This document shows positions 33,332-42,089 of a stretch of DNA of 64,000 bases, one piece after another. The position numbers and the translations under genes were made by a program. Source of the stretch: CAYJHC01 sp964369805 (GTDB lineage Bacteria; Bacillota; Clostridia; Peptostreptococcales; Anaerovoracaceae); contig CAYJFM010000001.1 in NCBI GenBank assembly GCA_964369805.1, positions 20,698-84,697 on the forward strand. The letters are read 5' to 3'. The stretch's first letter is position 1, and each line of letters starts with the position of its first letter. Under the pieces are notes generated by a model, which worked only from the letters and a program-made list of their open reading frames with translations, searched no databases and had not been told where the DNA came from.

Positions 33332-35836
33332 ATGACACAAAACAATATGTTGGAAGACCAAAGATTAATTCAGCATGAGATTCATACTGAAATGAAGAAA
33401 TCATACATCGATTATGCAATGAGCGTAATTGTTGGTCGTGCTCTTCCAGATGCGAGAGATGGACTGAAGCCAGTACACAGAAGAATCCTTTATGGGTTGC
33501 ATGAACTAGGAATAACTCCAGATAAACCACATAAAAAATCAGCCCGTATTGTCGGGGAAGTAATGGGTAAGTATCACCCTCATGGTGACAGCTCAATCTA
33601 TGATGCTATGGTAAGAATGGCACAAGACTTCTCAATTAGATATATGCTAATCGACGGACACGGAAACTTCGGCTCTGTAGATGGTGACGGCGCAGCGGCA
33701 ATGAGGTATACGGAAGCAAGAATGACACCTTTTGCTCAGGAGCTTCTAAAAGATATCGAAAAAAACACAGTAAATTTCCAACCAAACTTTGACGAAGAAG
33801 AGCAAGAACCAATTGTACTTCCAGCAAGATACCCTAACCTTTTAGTGAATGGGTCAAACGGAATCGCTGTAGGGATGGCAACATCTATACCACCACATAA
33901 CCTTAGAGACTCAATCGATGCAGCTATTATGTTAATCGATGACAAAGAGGCAACAGTGGAAGACCTTATTAAAATCGTAAAAGCTCCAGACTTCCCAACT
34001 GGCGGAATTATAATGGGTAAAGGCGGCGCAAAGCAAGCCTATAGAACAGGACATGGAAAAGTACTAGTAAGGGCAAAAACTGAAATAGAAGAGTTCAAAA
34101 AAGATAGAACTCAAATTGTAGTTACAGAGATCCCTTTCCAAGTTAACAAATCTAGACTTATCGAGAAAATCGCAGAGCTTGCAAAAGACAAGAAAATTGA
34201 AGGAATCTCAGCAATTAGAGATGAATCAAACAGAAATGGAATGAGAATTGTTATCGAACTAAAGAGAGAAGCAAATCCTCAGATCACATTAAATAGAATT
34301 TTCAAGCATACACAGCTTCAAGATAGCTATAGCATGATCATGCTAGCTTTAGTAGATGGACAACCAAAGATTCTAAATCTGCATGAAATTCTAACAGAGT
34401 TTCTAAAACATCAAAAAGATGTTGTAACTAGAAGAACACAATTTGATTTAGCAAAGGCAGAGGCAAGAGCCCATATTCTTGAAGGATTAAGAATAGCACT
34501 TGATAATATTGATGAAGTAATAAAAATAATTAGAGAAAGTTACAATAATGCTAAGCAAAATCTTATGGATAATTTCTCATTAACAGAAATTCAAGCACAA
34601 GCTATTCTAGATATGAGACTGATTAGGCTACAAGGACTAGAAAGAGAAAAAATTGAAGATGAATACGCAGAACTACAAAAGAAAATTGCGTACTTCCTAA
34701 GCCTTCTTGCAGATGAAACTTTACTAATGGGTGTTGTAAAAGACGAGCTAATTGAAATCAGAGATAAATATGGCGATGATAGAAGAACTGAAATTGTAGC
34801 AGACCATGCAGAGATGGATGAAGAAGACTTAGTTGAAGAAACTCAGGTTGCAATTACATTAACTCACCTAGGATACATTAAGAGACTCCCAGCAGACACA
34901 TATAAGGCGCAAAAAAGAGGTGGGCGAGGAATAACAGGATTAACTACAAGAGAAAATGACTTTGTAAATAACCTAATTATGACATCAACACATGATAACT
35001 TATTATTCTTCACTAGCCTAGGAAAGGCACACAAACTGAAAGCTTACGAAATTCCAGAAGCAACTAGAACTGCAAAAGGAACTCCAGCTGTTAACTTCTT
35101 AAACTTAATGCAAAGAGAGAGAATTACAGCGGTTATGCCAGTAAAAGAATTTGCAGAAGATCAATATCTAATTGCAGTTACAAAAAACGGAACAATAAAG
35201 AAAACCTCGCTTTCAAACTTTGCAACTAACAGGAAAAATGGGTTAATAGCTATAAATCTAAAAGAAGATGACGAGCTAATAGGAATCAAGCAAACTACAG
35301 GAAACGATACAGTAATCATTGTAACTAAAAATGGAAAATGTATCTCATTCCTTGAAGAAGATGTAAGACCTATGGGCAGAATTGCTGGAGGGGTTAGAGC
35401 AATAAGACTTGACCCAGGTGATGAAGTTGTAGGAATGGAGCTAGCTCAACCAGAAGAAGAATTACTTGTAGTAACTAAGAACGGATTTGGAAAACGTACT
35501 TCAGTTAAAGAATACAAGGTACAAGTTAGAGGAGGAAAAGGCCTTCTAACATATGATTCTAAAAAATTCAAGAAGACTGGCGAATTAATTGGCGCTATGA
35601 TTGTAAAAAAAGATGACGAAATACTATTAATTAACTCAGATGGGGTAATAATAAGAATAAAGGCTTCTGATGTTTCAAAACTCGGAAGAGCAACCCAAGG
35701 AGTTAAAATTATGAAAGTTTCAGAAGAAACAGAGATTATCTCACTGGCTAAAGCTCCTCGCGAAGACGAAGTAACAGAACCTACTAAAGCTAGCACTGCT
35801 GAAGAAGCGGATGGTCAAACAAAAATGACTCTATAG
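33332..35836 (+). CDS. gyrA: DNA gyrase subunit A
   Basis: The 834-residue breakage-reunion subunit has the winged-helix motif ALPDARDGLKPVHRR, HPHGDSSIYDAMVRMAQ, and the active-site Tyr in AMRYTEARM. The C-terminal beta-pinwheel has GyrA-box-like KAQKRGGRGI, which separates gyrase from topoisomerase IV. At the quinolone-resistance positions the sequence keeps Ser and Asp (GDSSIYD), so no classic resistance change is visible. TAAGGAG precedes the ATG. The anti-sigma gene follows after 16 nt. Confidence 0.98.
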   Translation: MTQNNMLEDQRLIQHEIHTEMKKSYIDYAMSVIVGRALPDARDGLKPVHRRILYGLHELGITPDKPHKKSARIVGEVMGKYHPHGDSSIYDAMVRMAQDFSIRYMLIDGHGNFGSVDGDGAAAMRYTEARMTPFAQELLKDIEKNTVNFQPNFDEEEQEPIVLPARYPNLLVNGSNGIAVGMATSIPPHNLRDSIDAAIMLIDDKEATVEDLIKIVKAPDFPTGGIIMGKGGAKQAYRTGHGKVLVRAKTEIEEFKKDRTQIVVTEIPFQVNKSRLIEKIAELAKDKKIEGISAIRDESNRNGMRIVIELKREANPQITLNRIFKHTQLQDSYSMIMLALVDGQPKILNLHEILTEFLKHQKDVVTRRTQFDLAKAEARAHILEGLRIALDNIDEVIKIIRESYNNAKQNLMDNFSLTEIQAQAILDMRLIRLQGLEREKIEDEYAELQKKIAYFLSLLADETLLMGVVKDELIEIRDKYGDDRRTEIVADHAEMDEEDLVEETQVAITLTHLGYIKRLPADTYKAQKRGGRGITGLTTRENDFVNNLIMTSTHDNLLFFTSLGKAHKLKAYEIPEATRTAKGTPAVNFLNLMQRERITAVMPVKEFAEDQYLIAVTKNGTIKKTSLSNFATNRKNGLIAINLKEDDELIGIKQTTGNDTVIIVTKNGKCISFLEEDVRPMGRIAGGVRAIRLDPGDEVVGMELAQPEEELLVVTKNGFGKRTSVKEYKVQVRGGKGLLTYDSKKFKKTGELIGAMIVKKDDEILLINSDGVIIRIKASDVSKLGRATQGVKIMKVSEETEIISLAKAPREDEVTEPTKASTAEEADGQTKMTL

Positions 35837-35852
35837 AAGGAAGGTAACTAAA

Positions 35853-36254
35853 GTGAAGGAACTACTAAAAATTACGGTGAAAGGAACTCCAGATTATATC
35901 GATGTAGCCAAAATGGGGGTTGGTGCATTAGCATCTAAATTAGGATTTGATGTAGAAAAAGCCCTAGATATTGAAATTGCAGTTGGTGAAGCATGTAAAA
36001 TCACCACCTGCCACGAAAACGAATGTTGGAGCGCAAGCTATACTATAACTTGCTCCTTCGAAGACAACCAATTATCAATTAGTGTTAAGGACACAGGTGA
36101 AGGTACTATTGATAAAGGCGGTTATAGATGCTGTCTTGACTGCCCAAGCGAAGGAGATTTAGGTTTCCACGTTATTAAGAGTATTATGGACTTGGCTGTA
36201 GTTGAAAACGAAGGAAAAGAAGACGCTTACATTCTTATGAAAAAGGAATTGTAA
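35853..36254 (+). CDS. RsbW/SpoIIAB-like anti-sigma factor with altered ATP site
   Basis: The 133-residue protein has the GHKL anti-sigma kinase fold: an N-box helix reading IEIAVGEACKITTCH, a G1 box KDTGEG and a G2-like segment DLGFHVIKSIMDLA. RsbW binds its sigma factor and phosphorylates an anti-anti-sigma partner. The N-box Asn that coordinates magnesium-ATP (SEACTNA in RsbW) is replaced here by Ile, and seven Cys occur between residues 48 and 92, including RCCLDC. The start is GTG with GGAAGG upstream. The sigma gene starts 5 nt after the stop, so this is its likely partner. No RsbV-type gene is adjacent. Confidence 0.8.
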   Translation: MKELLKITVKGTPDYIDVAKMGVGALASKLGFDVEKALDIEIAVGEACKITTCHENECWSASYTITCSFEDNQLSISVKDTGEGTIDKGGYRCCLDCPSEGDLGFHVIKSIMDLAVVENEGKEDAYILMKKEL

Positions 36255-36259
36255 AACAC

Positions 36260-37015
36260 ATGGAACAAAAAAATGAAAAAAGAACACCAATACCTTTAAG
36301 TGTTTTTGAGGACTTTGTTGAAACAAGAGACGAAGCCTTAAGGAACAAACTTATCGAAGAATACCTTTACATGGTAGATATTTTGGTGCGCAAATACTTG
36401 GGAAAGGGCATTGAATACGATGACCTTTACCAAGTAGGAGCTATGGCTCTAATCAAAGCTGTTGATAGATTTGATCCGAGCAAAGGTTTCACCTTCACTA
36501 GCTTTGCAACACCAACTATCCTAGGTGAAATAAAAAAACATTTTAGAGATAAGGGCTGGTCTATGAAAGTCCCGAGAAGGTTAAAAGAAATAGCAGGCTC
36601 AATCCCGAAAGCCAAAGAAACACTACAAACGAAACTTGGCAGGCCACCAACACCAAAAGAGATAGCAGAAGAACTTGAGTTAACAGAAAAAGATGTCCTT
36701 CAAGCAATGGAGGCTAGCTTAGCATATACTTCTTTCTCAATTAGCCAAACTTATGATGATGATAGTGAGGGGTTGATGTTTGAAAAGTATTTTGCAATGG
36801 ATGAGTCTGGATACGACACTGTAGAAAACAGAGAGGTCATTGAGGAGGTTCTCAAAAACCTAAGTGATACCAATAGGTATATTTTCAAAAAAAGGTTTAT
36901 GGAAGGACTAACCCAAGGAGAAATTGCAAAAGAACTAGGAATATCCCAAATGTCTATATCAAGAGCAGAAAAAACTATTAGAAAAGAGTTTGAAAAGGGT
37001 ATAAAAGTAAGTTAA
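36260..37015 (+). CDS. RNA polymerase sigma factor, SigB/SigF/SigG subfamily
   Basis: The 251-residue sigma-70 family factor lacks region 1. Region 2 has DDLYQVGAMALIKAVDRFDP and TFTSFATPTILGEIKKHFRD, region 3 has MKVPRRLKEIAG, and region 4 has LTQGEIAKELGISQMSISR. This layout is that of general-stress or sporulation sigma factors controlled by an RsbW/SpoIIAB protein, and the anti-sigma gene lies 5 nt upstream. The gyrBA position and lack of spoIIAA suggest a stress sigma rather than the classic sporulation operon. Confidence 0.9.
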   Translation: MEQKNEKRTPIPLSVFEDFVETRDEALRNKLIEEYLYMVDILVRKYLGKGIEYDDLYQVGAMALIKAVDRFDPSKGFTFTSFATPTILGEIKKHFRDKGWSMKVPRRLKEIAGSIPKAKETLQTKLGRPPTPKEIAEELELTEKDVLQAMEASLAYTSFSISQTYDDDSEGLMFEKYFAMDESGYDTVENREVIEEVLKNLSDTNRYIFKKRFMEGLTQGEIAKELGISQMSISRAEKTIRKEFEKGIKVS

Positions 37016-37062
37016 AGAGAATTATAAAAATTATAGAAACGAGAGAGAAGATGGAAGGTAAA

Positions 37063-38043
37063 ATGAAAAGAGTTTTTTCAGGGGTTCAACCTACTGGAAA
37101 CATTCATATTGGAAATTATTTGGGAGCGCTAAAACAATTTGTTGAGCTGCAAGATGATAATGAATGCATTTACTGCATTGTAGACCTGCACTCAATAACT
37201 GTACCTCAAGATCCAAAGGCACTAAAAGAACACATCAAAGACGTAGCAGCTTTATATATTGCGGTAGGTGTAGATCCTAAAAAATCCATTGTATTTGTAC
37301 AGTCAGACGTACCTGGACATGCAGAGCTTTCATGGATACTTACTTGTAACTCATCAACAGGAGAGTTATCAAGAATGACCCAATTCAAAGACAAGAGCAA
37401 AGGGAACGAATCAGCAGGAACTGGATTGTTTACTTACCCAGTGCTAATGGCAGCTGACATTTTACTGTATGATACAGACGTTGTACCTGTAGGAAATGAT
37501 CAAAAACAACATATTGAGCTTTGCAGAGATATTGCCATGAGGGTAAATAACAAATACAAAAAAACTTTTGTAATACCAGATGGAAGATTTCTGAAAGAAG
37601 GAGCCAGGGTAATGGCTTTAGATGAGCCGACAAACAAGATGAGCAAAAGCGCCGAAAACGAACATAGTAGAATTTCTCTCTTAGATTCAGATGCAAAAAT
37701 CAAAAAATCAATTATGAGAGCTACAACCGACTCCGACGGAATAGTAAAATATGACATCGAAAACAAGCCAGGAATTTCAAACCTTCTAAGTATATACGCA
37801 GCTTTTTCAGGAAGAAAAGTAGAAGACATTGAAAAAGACTATGAAGGCAAAGGTTATGGAGACTTCAAAAAAGATTTAGTAGCTATAACAATAGAAGCCC
37901 TTACTCCTATAAGAGAAAGATACGAAGAAATCAGAAATTCTAAAGAACTAGACCTAATACTAGAAGACGGCGCCAATAGAGCAAATGAAATAGCAAAAAG
38001 AGTAATTGAGAGAACAAAGAAAAACTTTGGACTAGGAAGATAG
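37063..38043 (+). CDS. trpS: Tryptophanyl-tRNA synthetase
   Basis: The 326-residue class I synthetase has the HIGH-type signature GVQPTGNIHIGNYLGA and the KMSKS loop TNKMSKSAENEH. VGNDQKQHIEL and GTGLFTYPVLMAADILLY are standard for TrpRS. The ATG at 37063 gives the family N-terminus and has GGAAGG just upstream; ATG 37051 is possible. A strong terminator follows. Confidence 0.97.
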   Translation: MKRVFSGVQPTGNIHIGNYLGALKQFVELQDDNECIYCIVDLHSITVPQDPKALKEHIKDVAALYIAVGVDPKKSIVFVQSDVPGHAELSWILTCNSSTGELSRMTQFKDKSKGNESAGTGLFTYPVLMAADILLYDTDVVPVGNDQKQHIELCRDIAMRVNNKYKKTFVIPDGRFLKEGARVMALDEPTNKMSKSAENEHSRISLLDSDAKIKKSIMRATTDSDGIVKYDIENKPGISNLLSIYAAFSGRKVEDIEKDYEGKGYGDFKKDLVAITIEALTPIRERYEEIRNSKELDLILEDGANRANEIAKRVIERTKKNFGLGR

Positions 38044-38057
38044 TATAAAATAAAATA

Positions 38058-38094
38058 AAGGCAGGCTAAACATTAGCTTGCCTTTTATAATTTT
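38058..38094 (+). terminator. Intrinsic terminator after trpS
   Basis: A 12-bp stem (38058-38069 with 38073-38084, one G-U) with a 3-nt loop is followed by TTATAATTTT. Confidence 0.85.
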
Positions 38095-38137
38095 ATGTCA
38101 TTGATAAACAAGTAAAATAAAGGTATAATTAAGTGTT

Positions 38138-38587
38138 ATGGAGAATAAAATTAAAGCAATAAAATTATATAAAGTGACTGAGAAAAAAGGTGAATCTGTT
38201 AGCTGCAATTCTCTAAATTTGATCAAAGAAAAGGGAATTGAAGGGGATTACTATGCGAAGGGTGGTTCTAGGCAGATTACATTAATGAGTCCTGAGTTAG
38301 AAGAGAGAATTAAGAAGGCTATTCAAAAAGCTAAGGATAATAGGGAAGCAGGAATTTGCCTAAAAAGATACAAGTACAATATATTGATTGATGGTGCGTC
38401 AATAGAGACTTTTGAGGTTGGAGATAAGATATTTCTAAATGATGTTGAAATTGAAATCTCTGAGAGAAAAGGATGCCATGAGGACGACTGCCCTCTTGCC
38501 AAAAGTAAAAAAAGCTGCCCAATAAGAGGTCTTGCACTTTATGGAAGGGTAACAAAATCAGGAAAAGTGGAAGTAGAAATAAAGTAA
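38138..38587 (+). CDS. MOSC-type domain protein, Cys-rich, copy 1
   Basis: The 149-residue protein aligns by pattern with the MOSC protein at 40799-41230: GIEGDYYAKGGSRQITLMS matches the MOSC start region, and a GDKIFL segment and a C-terminal GKVEVEIK follow. MOSC domains are found in molybdenum cofactor sulfurases and bind or transfer Moco-related groups. This copy has an extra cysteine cluster (CHEDDCPLAKSKKSCPIRG) that could bind metal. It precedes moaA by 70 nt, so a molybdenum link is reasonable. Confidence 0.7.
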   Translation: MENKIKAIKLYKVTEKKGESVSCNSLNLIKEKGIEGDYYAKGGSRQITLMSPELEERIKKAIQKAKDNREAGICLKRYKYNILIDGASIETFEVGDKIFLNDVEIEISERKGCHEDDCPLAKSKKSCPIRGLALYGRVTKSGKVEVEIK

Positions 38588-38657
38588 CGTAATATAATAT
38601 AATTTAAGAAATATTAATTTATGGGTGAGTGGTCTATATGGGTTTGCTAGGAGAAAA

Positions 38658-39611
38658 ATGAAAGATAGTTTTAAGCGAGATATTACATATTTAAGAATAT
38701 CAGTTACAGAGTTATGTAACTTAAGGTGTGGATACTGCATGCCAGCAGAGGGGCTCCCAAAGAAGTCTCACATGGACATGCTTAGATACGAAGAAATTCT
38801 TGATGCAGCCAAGGCAGCGGTATCACTGGGGATTACAAAAATAAGGATTACAGGAGGAGAGCCGCTTGTAAAAAAAGGAATAATAGACCTTTGCAAAGAT
38901 ATAGCAGCAATAGACGGACTAAAGGAGCTTTGCGTGACTACCAATGGAACTTTGCTTGAGGAAATGGCGCAGCAGCTGAAGGACGCAGGAGTTAACCGGA
39001 TTAACCTAAGTTTAGATACACTTAACCCAGAAAAATTTAAAAAAATAACTAGAACAGGGGATTTTGCATCTATACAAAGAGGCATGGCTGCCATGAAAAA
39101 GGCTAATTTTGACAAGGTTAAAATAAACACTGTATTAATAGGCGGTTTTAATGATGATGAAATTGAAGATTTTGTAAATTTAACTCTTGATGATGACATT
39201 GAGGTTAGATTTATAGAGCTTATGCCAATAGGAGACAATCTAGACTTTAAAGGTGAATTTATATCTTGCGATGAGGTACTAAAGAAAATGCCAGCTCTAG
39301 AACCTGTAGAAAAAGATGAAGCGGGGGTTGCTACCCTATATAAGCTTCCAGAGGGAAAAGGAAAAGTAGGTTTGATCAGACCAATAAGCTGCGACTTTTG
39401 CGAGGAATGCAATAAGATAAGACTTACTGCTGATGGCAAAATAAAGCCCTGTCTTCACTTAGAAGATGAGCATTGCTTAAAGGGTGAAGACTATGAAGGC
39501 ATGAGAAAAATTATTGAAGAGTCAGTTTTACAAAAACCTGAAAGACGTAAAGAGTTAGGCGAGGGAAACCTAAGTCAGGCAGGTAGAAATATGAATCAAA
39601 TAGGGGGATAA
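38658..39611 (+). CDS. moaA: GTP 3',8-cyclase (MoaA)
   Basis: This 317-residue radical SAM enzyme carries out the first step of molybdenum cofactor synthesis. The SAM cluster motif CNLRCGYC lies in the N-terminal region, followed by ITGGEPLVKKG. The C-terminal substrate-binding [4Fe-4S] motif reads CDFCEECNKIRLTADGKIKPC. The ATG at 38658 has TAGGAG upstream; the frame extends 11 codons upstream without similarity. moaC starts two bases after the stop. The C-terminal GG of MoaA, which activates the reaction, is present in the final residues (NQIGG). Confidence 0.96.
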   Translation: MKDSFKRDITYLRISVTELCNLRCGYCMPAEGLPKKSHMDMLRYEEILDAAKAAVSLGITKIRITGGEPLVKKGIIDLCKDIAAIDGLKELCVTTNGTLLEEMAQQLKDAGVNRINLSLDTLNPEKFKKITRTGDFASIQRGMAAMKKANFDKVKINTVLIGGFNDDEIEDFVNLTLDDDIEVRFIELMPIGDNLDFKGEFISCDEVLKKMPALEPVEKDEAGVATLYKLPEGKGKVGLIRPISCDFCEECNKIRLTADGKIKPCLHLEDEHCLKGEDYEGMRKIIEESVLQKPERRKELGEGNLSQAGRNMNQIGG

Positions 39612-39612
39612 A

Positions 39613-40158
39613 ATGGCTGAATTTACGCATTTTAATAAAGATGGAAGAGCAACCATGGTAGATGTAACTGAAAAAGCTGATACTAAAAGGGTTGCAGTTG
39701 CAAAAGCGAGAGTGTTTTTGAATGAAGAAACATATATGAAGATTAAAGAAGGTGGTATGAAAAAAGGAGATGTACTTGGTACAGCTCAAATTGCAGGGGT
39801 AATGGCTGCTAAGGAAACAAGCAGGGTAATACCAATGTGCCATCCGATTTTTATTAATGGAGTTGATATTTCCTTTGAGATGCTTGGCATACTTCCAGTA
39901 ATGCTTCCAGGCACTAGCCTTGAAGGCGAGGGGGAAGAAGCAAGCATTGAACTTGAAGAAAAATATGTTATTGAGATAGAAGGCAAGGTTAAATGCACAG
40001 GCCCAACTGGTGTAGAAATGGAAGCCTTGACAGCTGTATCTGTAGCAGCCTTAACTATTTATGATATGTGCAAAGCAGTGCAAAAAGATATAATTATCTC
40101 AGACATTCATTTAGTTACAAAGAGCGGCGGAAAAAGCGGAGATTATAGCTATAATTAA
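39613..40158 (+). CDS. moaC: Cyclic pyranopterin monophosphate synthase (MoaC)
   Basis: The 181-residue enzyme converts the MoaA product into cyclic pyranopterin monophosphate. It has MVDVTEKADTKRVA, IPMCHPIFINGVD and GPTGVEMEALTAVSVAALTIYDMCKA, ending KSGGKSGDY. It is about 20 residues longer than usual because of an insert (LPVMLPGTSLEGEGEEASI) between the MCHP strand and the next strand. It is translated right after moaA (1-nt gap). Confidence 0.95.
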   Translation: MAEFTHFNKDGRATMVDVTEKADTKRVAVAKARVFLNEETYMKIKEGGMKKGDVLGTAQIAGVMAAKETSRVIPMCHPIFINGVDISFEMLGILPVMLPGTSLEGEGEEASIELEEKYVIEIEGKVKCTGPTGVEMEALTAVSVAALTIYDMCKAVQKDIIISDIHLVTKSGGKSGDYSYN

Positions 40159-40268
40159 TCCTTAAAGTGATTTGAGGACAAAATTATTTTCAAATATAAT
40201 TTCGAAATTGATTTGATAGAACATAGAAAATTATAAGAAATAAAGTGCAAAAGGATGGAAAAATAGAA

Positions 40269-40772
40269 ATGAACGGGTATAAAGCAGCGGTTATTACCAT
40301 TAGCGATAAAGGATTTGTAGGGGAAAGAGAAGATTTAAGCGGGCCTACACTTGTAGAGTTGCTTGAAGAAAATGGATGGACGGTAGTACATAGGGGACTG
40401 GTTCCAGATGATAAGGAAATGATAAAGGCTGAGTATATTAAATGCGTGGATGAAATGGATATACCTTTGATTGTGAGTACAGGAGGGACTGGGTTTTCGC
40501 CTAGAGATATAACCCCAGAAGCTGCAAAAGAAGTATTTGAAAGAGAGGCACCAGGGATTGGAGAAGCAATGAGGGCGGAAAGCATGAAGATTACATCTAG
40601 AGGGATGTTATCTCGCTCTGTGGCAGGACTAAGAAAGGGCTCGCTGATTATCACCTTGCCTGGAAGTCAAAAAGCCTCTAAAGAGTGCTTGGAAGCAGTA
40701 ATTGAGCCAGTAAAACATGGTATAGAAATATTAAGAGAAGATGATTCAAATTGTGGAGTATTTATAAAATAA
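40269..40772 (+). CDS. mog: Molybdopterin adenylyltransferase (Mog/MoaB-like)
   Basis: The 167-residue protein has the MoCF-binding fold with AAVITISDKG, REDLSGPTLVELLEENGW, STGGTGFSPRDITPEA and ITLPGSQKASKECLEAV. Mog adenylylates molybdopterin before metal insertion. The ATG at 40269 matches the family N-terminus; GTG 40245 is an alternative with AAGGATGG between. moaE, moaD and moeA are not in the window. Confidence 0.92.
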   Translation: MNGYKAAVITISDKGFVGEREDLSGPTLVELLEENGWTVVHRGLVPDDKEMIKAEYIKCVDEMDIPLIVSTGGTGFSPRDITPEAAKEVFEREAPGIGEAMRAESMKITSRGMLSRSVAGLRKGSLIITLPGSQKASKECLEAVIEPVKHGIEILREDDSNCGVFIK

Positions 40773-40798
40773 ACAGTCGTTTAGCAGGAGGAAATAAA

Positions 40799-41230
40799 AT
40801 GGCAAAAGTAATAGCGCTATGTATAAGTGAGAAGAAGGGTGAACAAAAAAAACCAATCGAAGAGGCGGTTTTCATTGAAAATCACGGTATTGAAGGGGAT
40901 GCTCATGCAGGTGAGTGGCACAGACAGGTTAGTTTGCTAGCATCAGAAAGCATTTCTAAAGTACAAAAAAATATTGACTTTGCACTAAAGAATGGTGATT
41001 TTGCAGAGAATATTGTGACAGAAGGTATAGAACTTTTCACATTACCAGTTGGTACTAATCTAGTAATTGGAGAAACACTTTGCGAAGTGACTCAGATTGG
41101 GAAAGAATGTCACCATGGTTGTGCTATAAGAGAGGCGGCAGGAGACTGTGTTATGCCAAGAGAAGGAATTTTCGTAAAGGTGCTAAAAGGTGGAAAAGTT
41201 AAGGCCGGTGATAGCATTGAAATCAAATAA
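40799..41230 (+). CDS. MOSC domain protein, copy 2
   Basis: The 143-residue protein has the MOSC pattern GIEGDAHAGEWHRQVSLLA, GDFAENIVTEGIELFTLPVGT, and the conserved Cys in CEVTQIGKECHHGC. It resembles stand-alone MOSC proteins (YiiM-like, or clostridial proteins next to mog) linked with molybdenum cofactor use. AGGAGG lies 7 nt before the ATG. It overlaps the next gene by 14 nt. Confidence 0.88.
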   Translation: MAKVIALCISEKKGEQKKPIEEAVFIENHGIEGDAHAGEWHRQVSLLASESISKVQKNIDFALKNGDFAENIVTEGIELFTLPVGTNLVIGETLCEVTQIGKECHHGCAIREAAGDCVMPREGIFVKVLKGGKVKAGDSIEIK

Positions 41231-42011
41231 GAAAATAGAATTTTGTTCATTTTCAAGTGGAAGTAGTGGGAATTGCTACTTAATAAAAAGTGCTGGGACG
41301 GCAATCTTGGTAGATGCTGGTATAAGTGGAAAAAAGACTCTAGAGGGTCTAGAAAAAGCAGGAGTAGAGACAGATAGTGTTAAGGCTATTCTTTTGACAC
41401 ATGGCCATGATGACCATGTAAAAAGCCTTCATGTTTTGGCAAAGAAGATACCACATGCAAAGATATATTCTACTGCAGGTACGTGGAATACGCTGACAAA
41501 ATTTGATGATCACACAAGGCATATTAACATCTCGCAAAGAGAGGAGCTTGTGATTGGGGATATTAATGTAAGGGCATTCCCAATATCTCATGATGCTGAA
41601 GAGGGTGTAGGGTATACATTCAAAAAAGAAGGCAGACAGGTGAGCATAGTTACGGATACTGGAGAAATTAGCAGTGAAATTTTTGAACAGATTAAAGATG
41701 CCGACGTACTTGCTATTGAAGCAAATCATGAAGTAGAGGTTCTAAAGGTAAGTCACTACCCATATTTTTTAAAAAGGCGAATTTTGAGCAACAAAGGGCA
41801 CTTAAGCAATTTGGCTTGTGGAGAATGTATCTCGGAAATAGTAAAATATGATAGAAAGCCAAGAACAATTTTGCTAGCGCATTTAAGCAAAGATTGTAAC
41901 ACACCAGCGCACGCTCTATTAACTGTAAGAAATCATTTAGAAGAAGCAGATATGTTGGAACATATACATTTAGATGTAATAGTGAGAAATGAAATGAGCA
42001 AGGTGTATTAA
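41217..42011 (+). CDS. MBL-fold metallohydrolase, WalJ/YycJ-like
   Basis: The 264-residue protein has FSSGSSGNCYLI, VDAGISGKKTLEGL, the metal motif LTHGHDDHVKSL, SHDAEEGVGYTF and SIVTDTGEIS. It ends with TILLAHLSKDCNTPAHA. These match the YycJ/WalJ family, single-domain metallo-beta-lactamase-fold enzymes implicated in DNA processing. The start is uncertain. TTG at 41217 is preferred because GGTGA lies 5 nt upstream; GTG at 41208 or 41190 is possible. WalRK genes, its usual neighbours, are absent. Confidence 0.88.
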   Translation: MKSNKKIEFCSFSSGSSGNCYLIKSAGTAILVDAGISGKKTLEGLEKAGVETDSVKAILLTHGHDDHVKSLHVLAKKIPHAKIYSTAGTWNTLTKFDDHTRHINISQREELVIGDINVRAFPISHDAEEGVGYTFKKEGRQVSIVTDTGEISSEIFEQIKDADVLAIEANHEVEVLKVSHYPYFLKRRILSNKGHLSNLACGECISEIVKYDRKPRTILLAHLSKDCNTPAHALLTVRNHLEEADMLEHIHLDVIVRNEMSKVY

Positions 42012-42051
42012 GTACAAAACTAACTAGAAAATTGCAAATTTAGAGAAGGAG

Positions 42052-42077
42052 CGGTGGGCAGTGGCCTACCGTTTTTT
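42052..42077 (+). terminator. Intrinsic terminator immediately before rlmH
   Basis: CGGTGGGC (42052-42059) pairs with GCCTACCG (42064-42071, one G-U) across 4 nt, followed by six T. It ends the moa-walJ transcript only 12 nt before the rlmH ATG. Confidence 0.85.
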
Positions 42078-42089
42078 GAAAGGATTAAC

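Noticed and set aside
33332..35836. Quinolone-resistance mutation in gyrA
   Set aside because: The key positions read Ser and Asp (GDSSIYD), as in susceptible enzymes.
38768..39439. 223-codon open frame antisense to moaA
   Set aside because: moaA motifs are unambiguous on the plus strand; the reverse frame has no recognisable domain.
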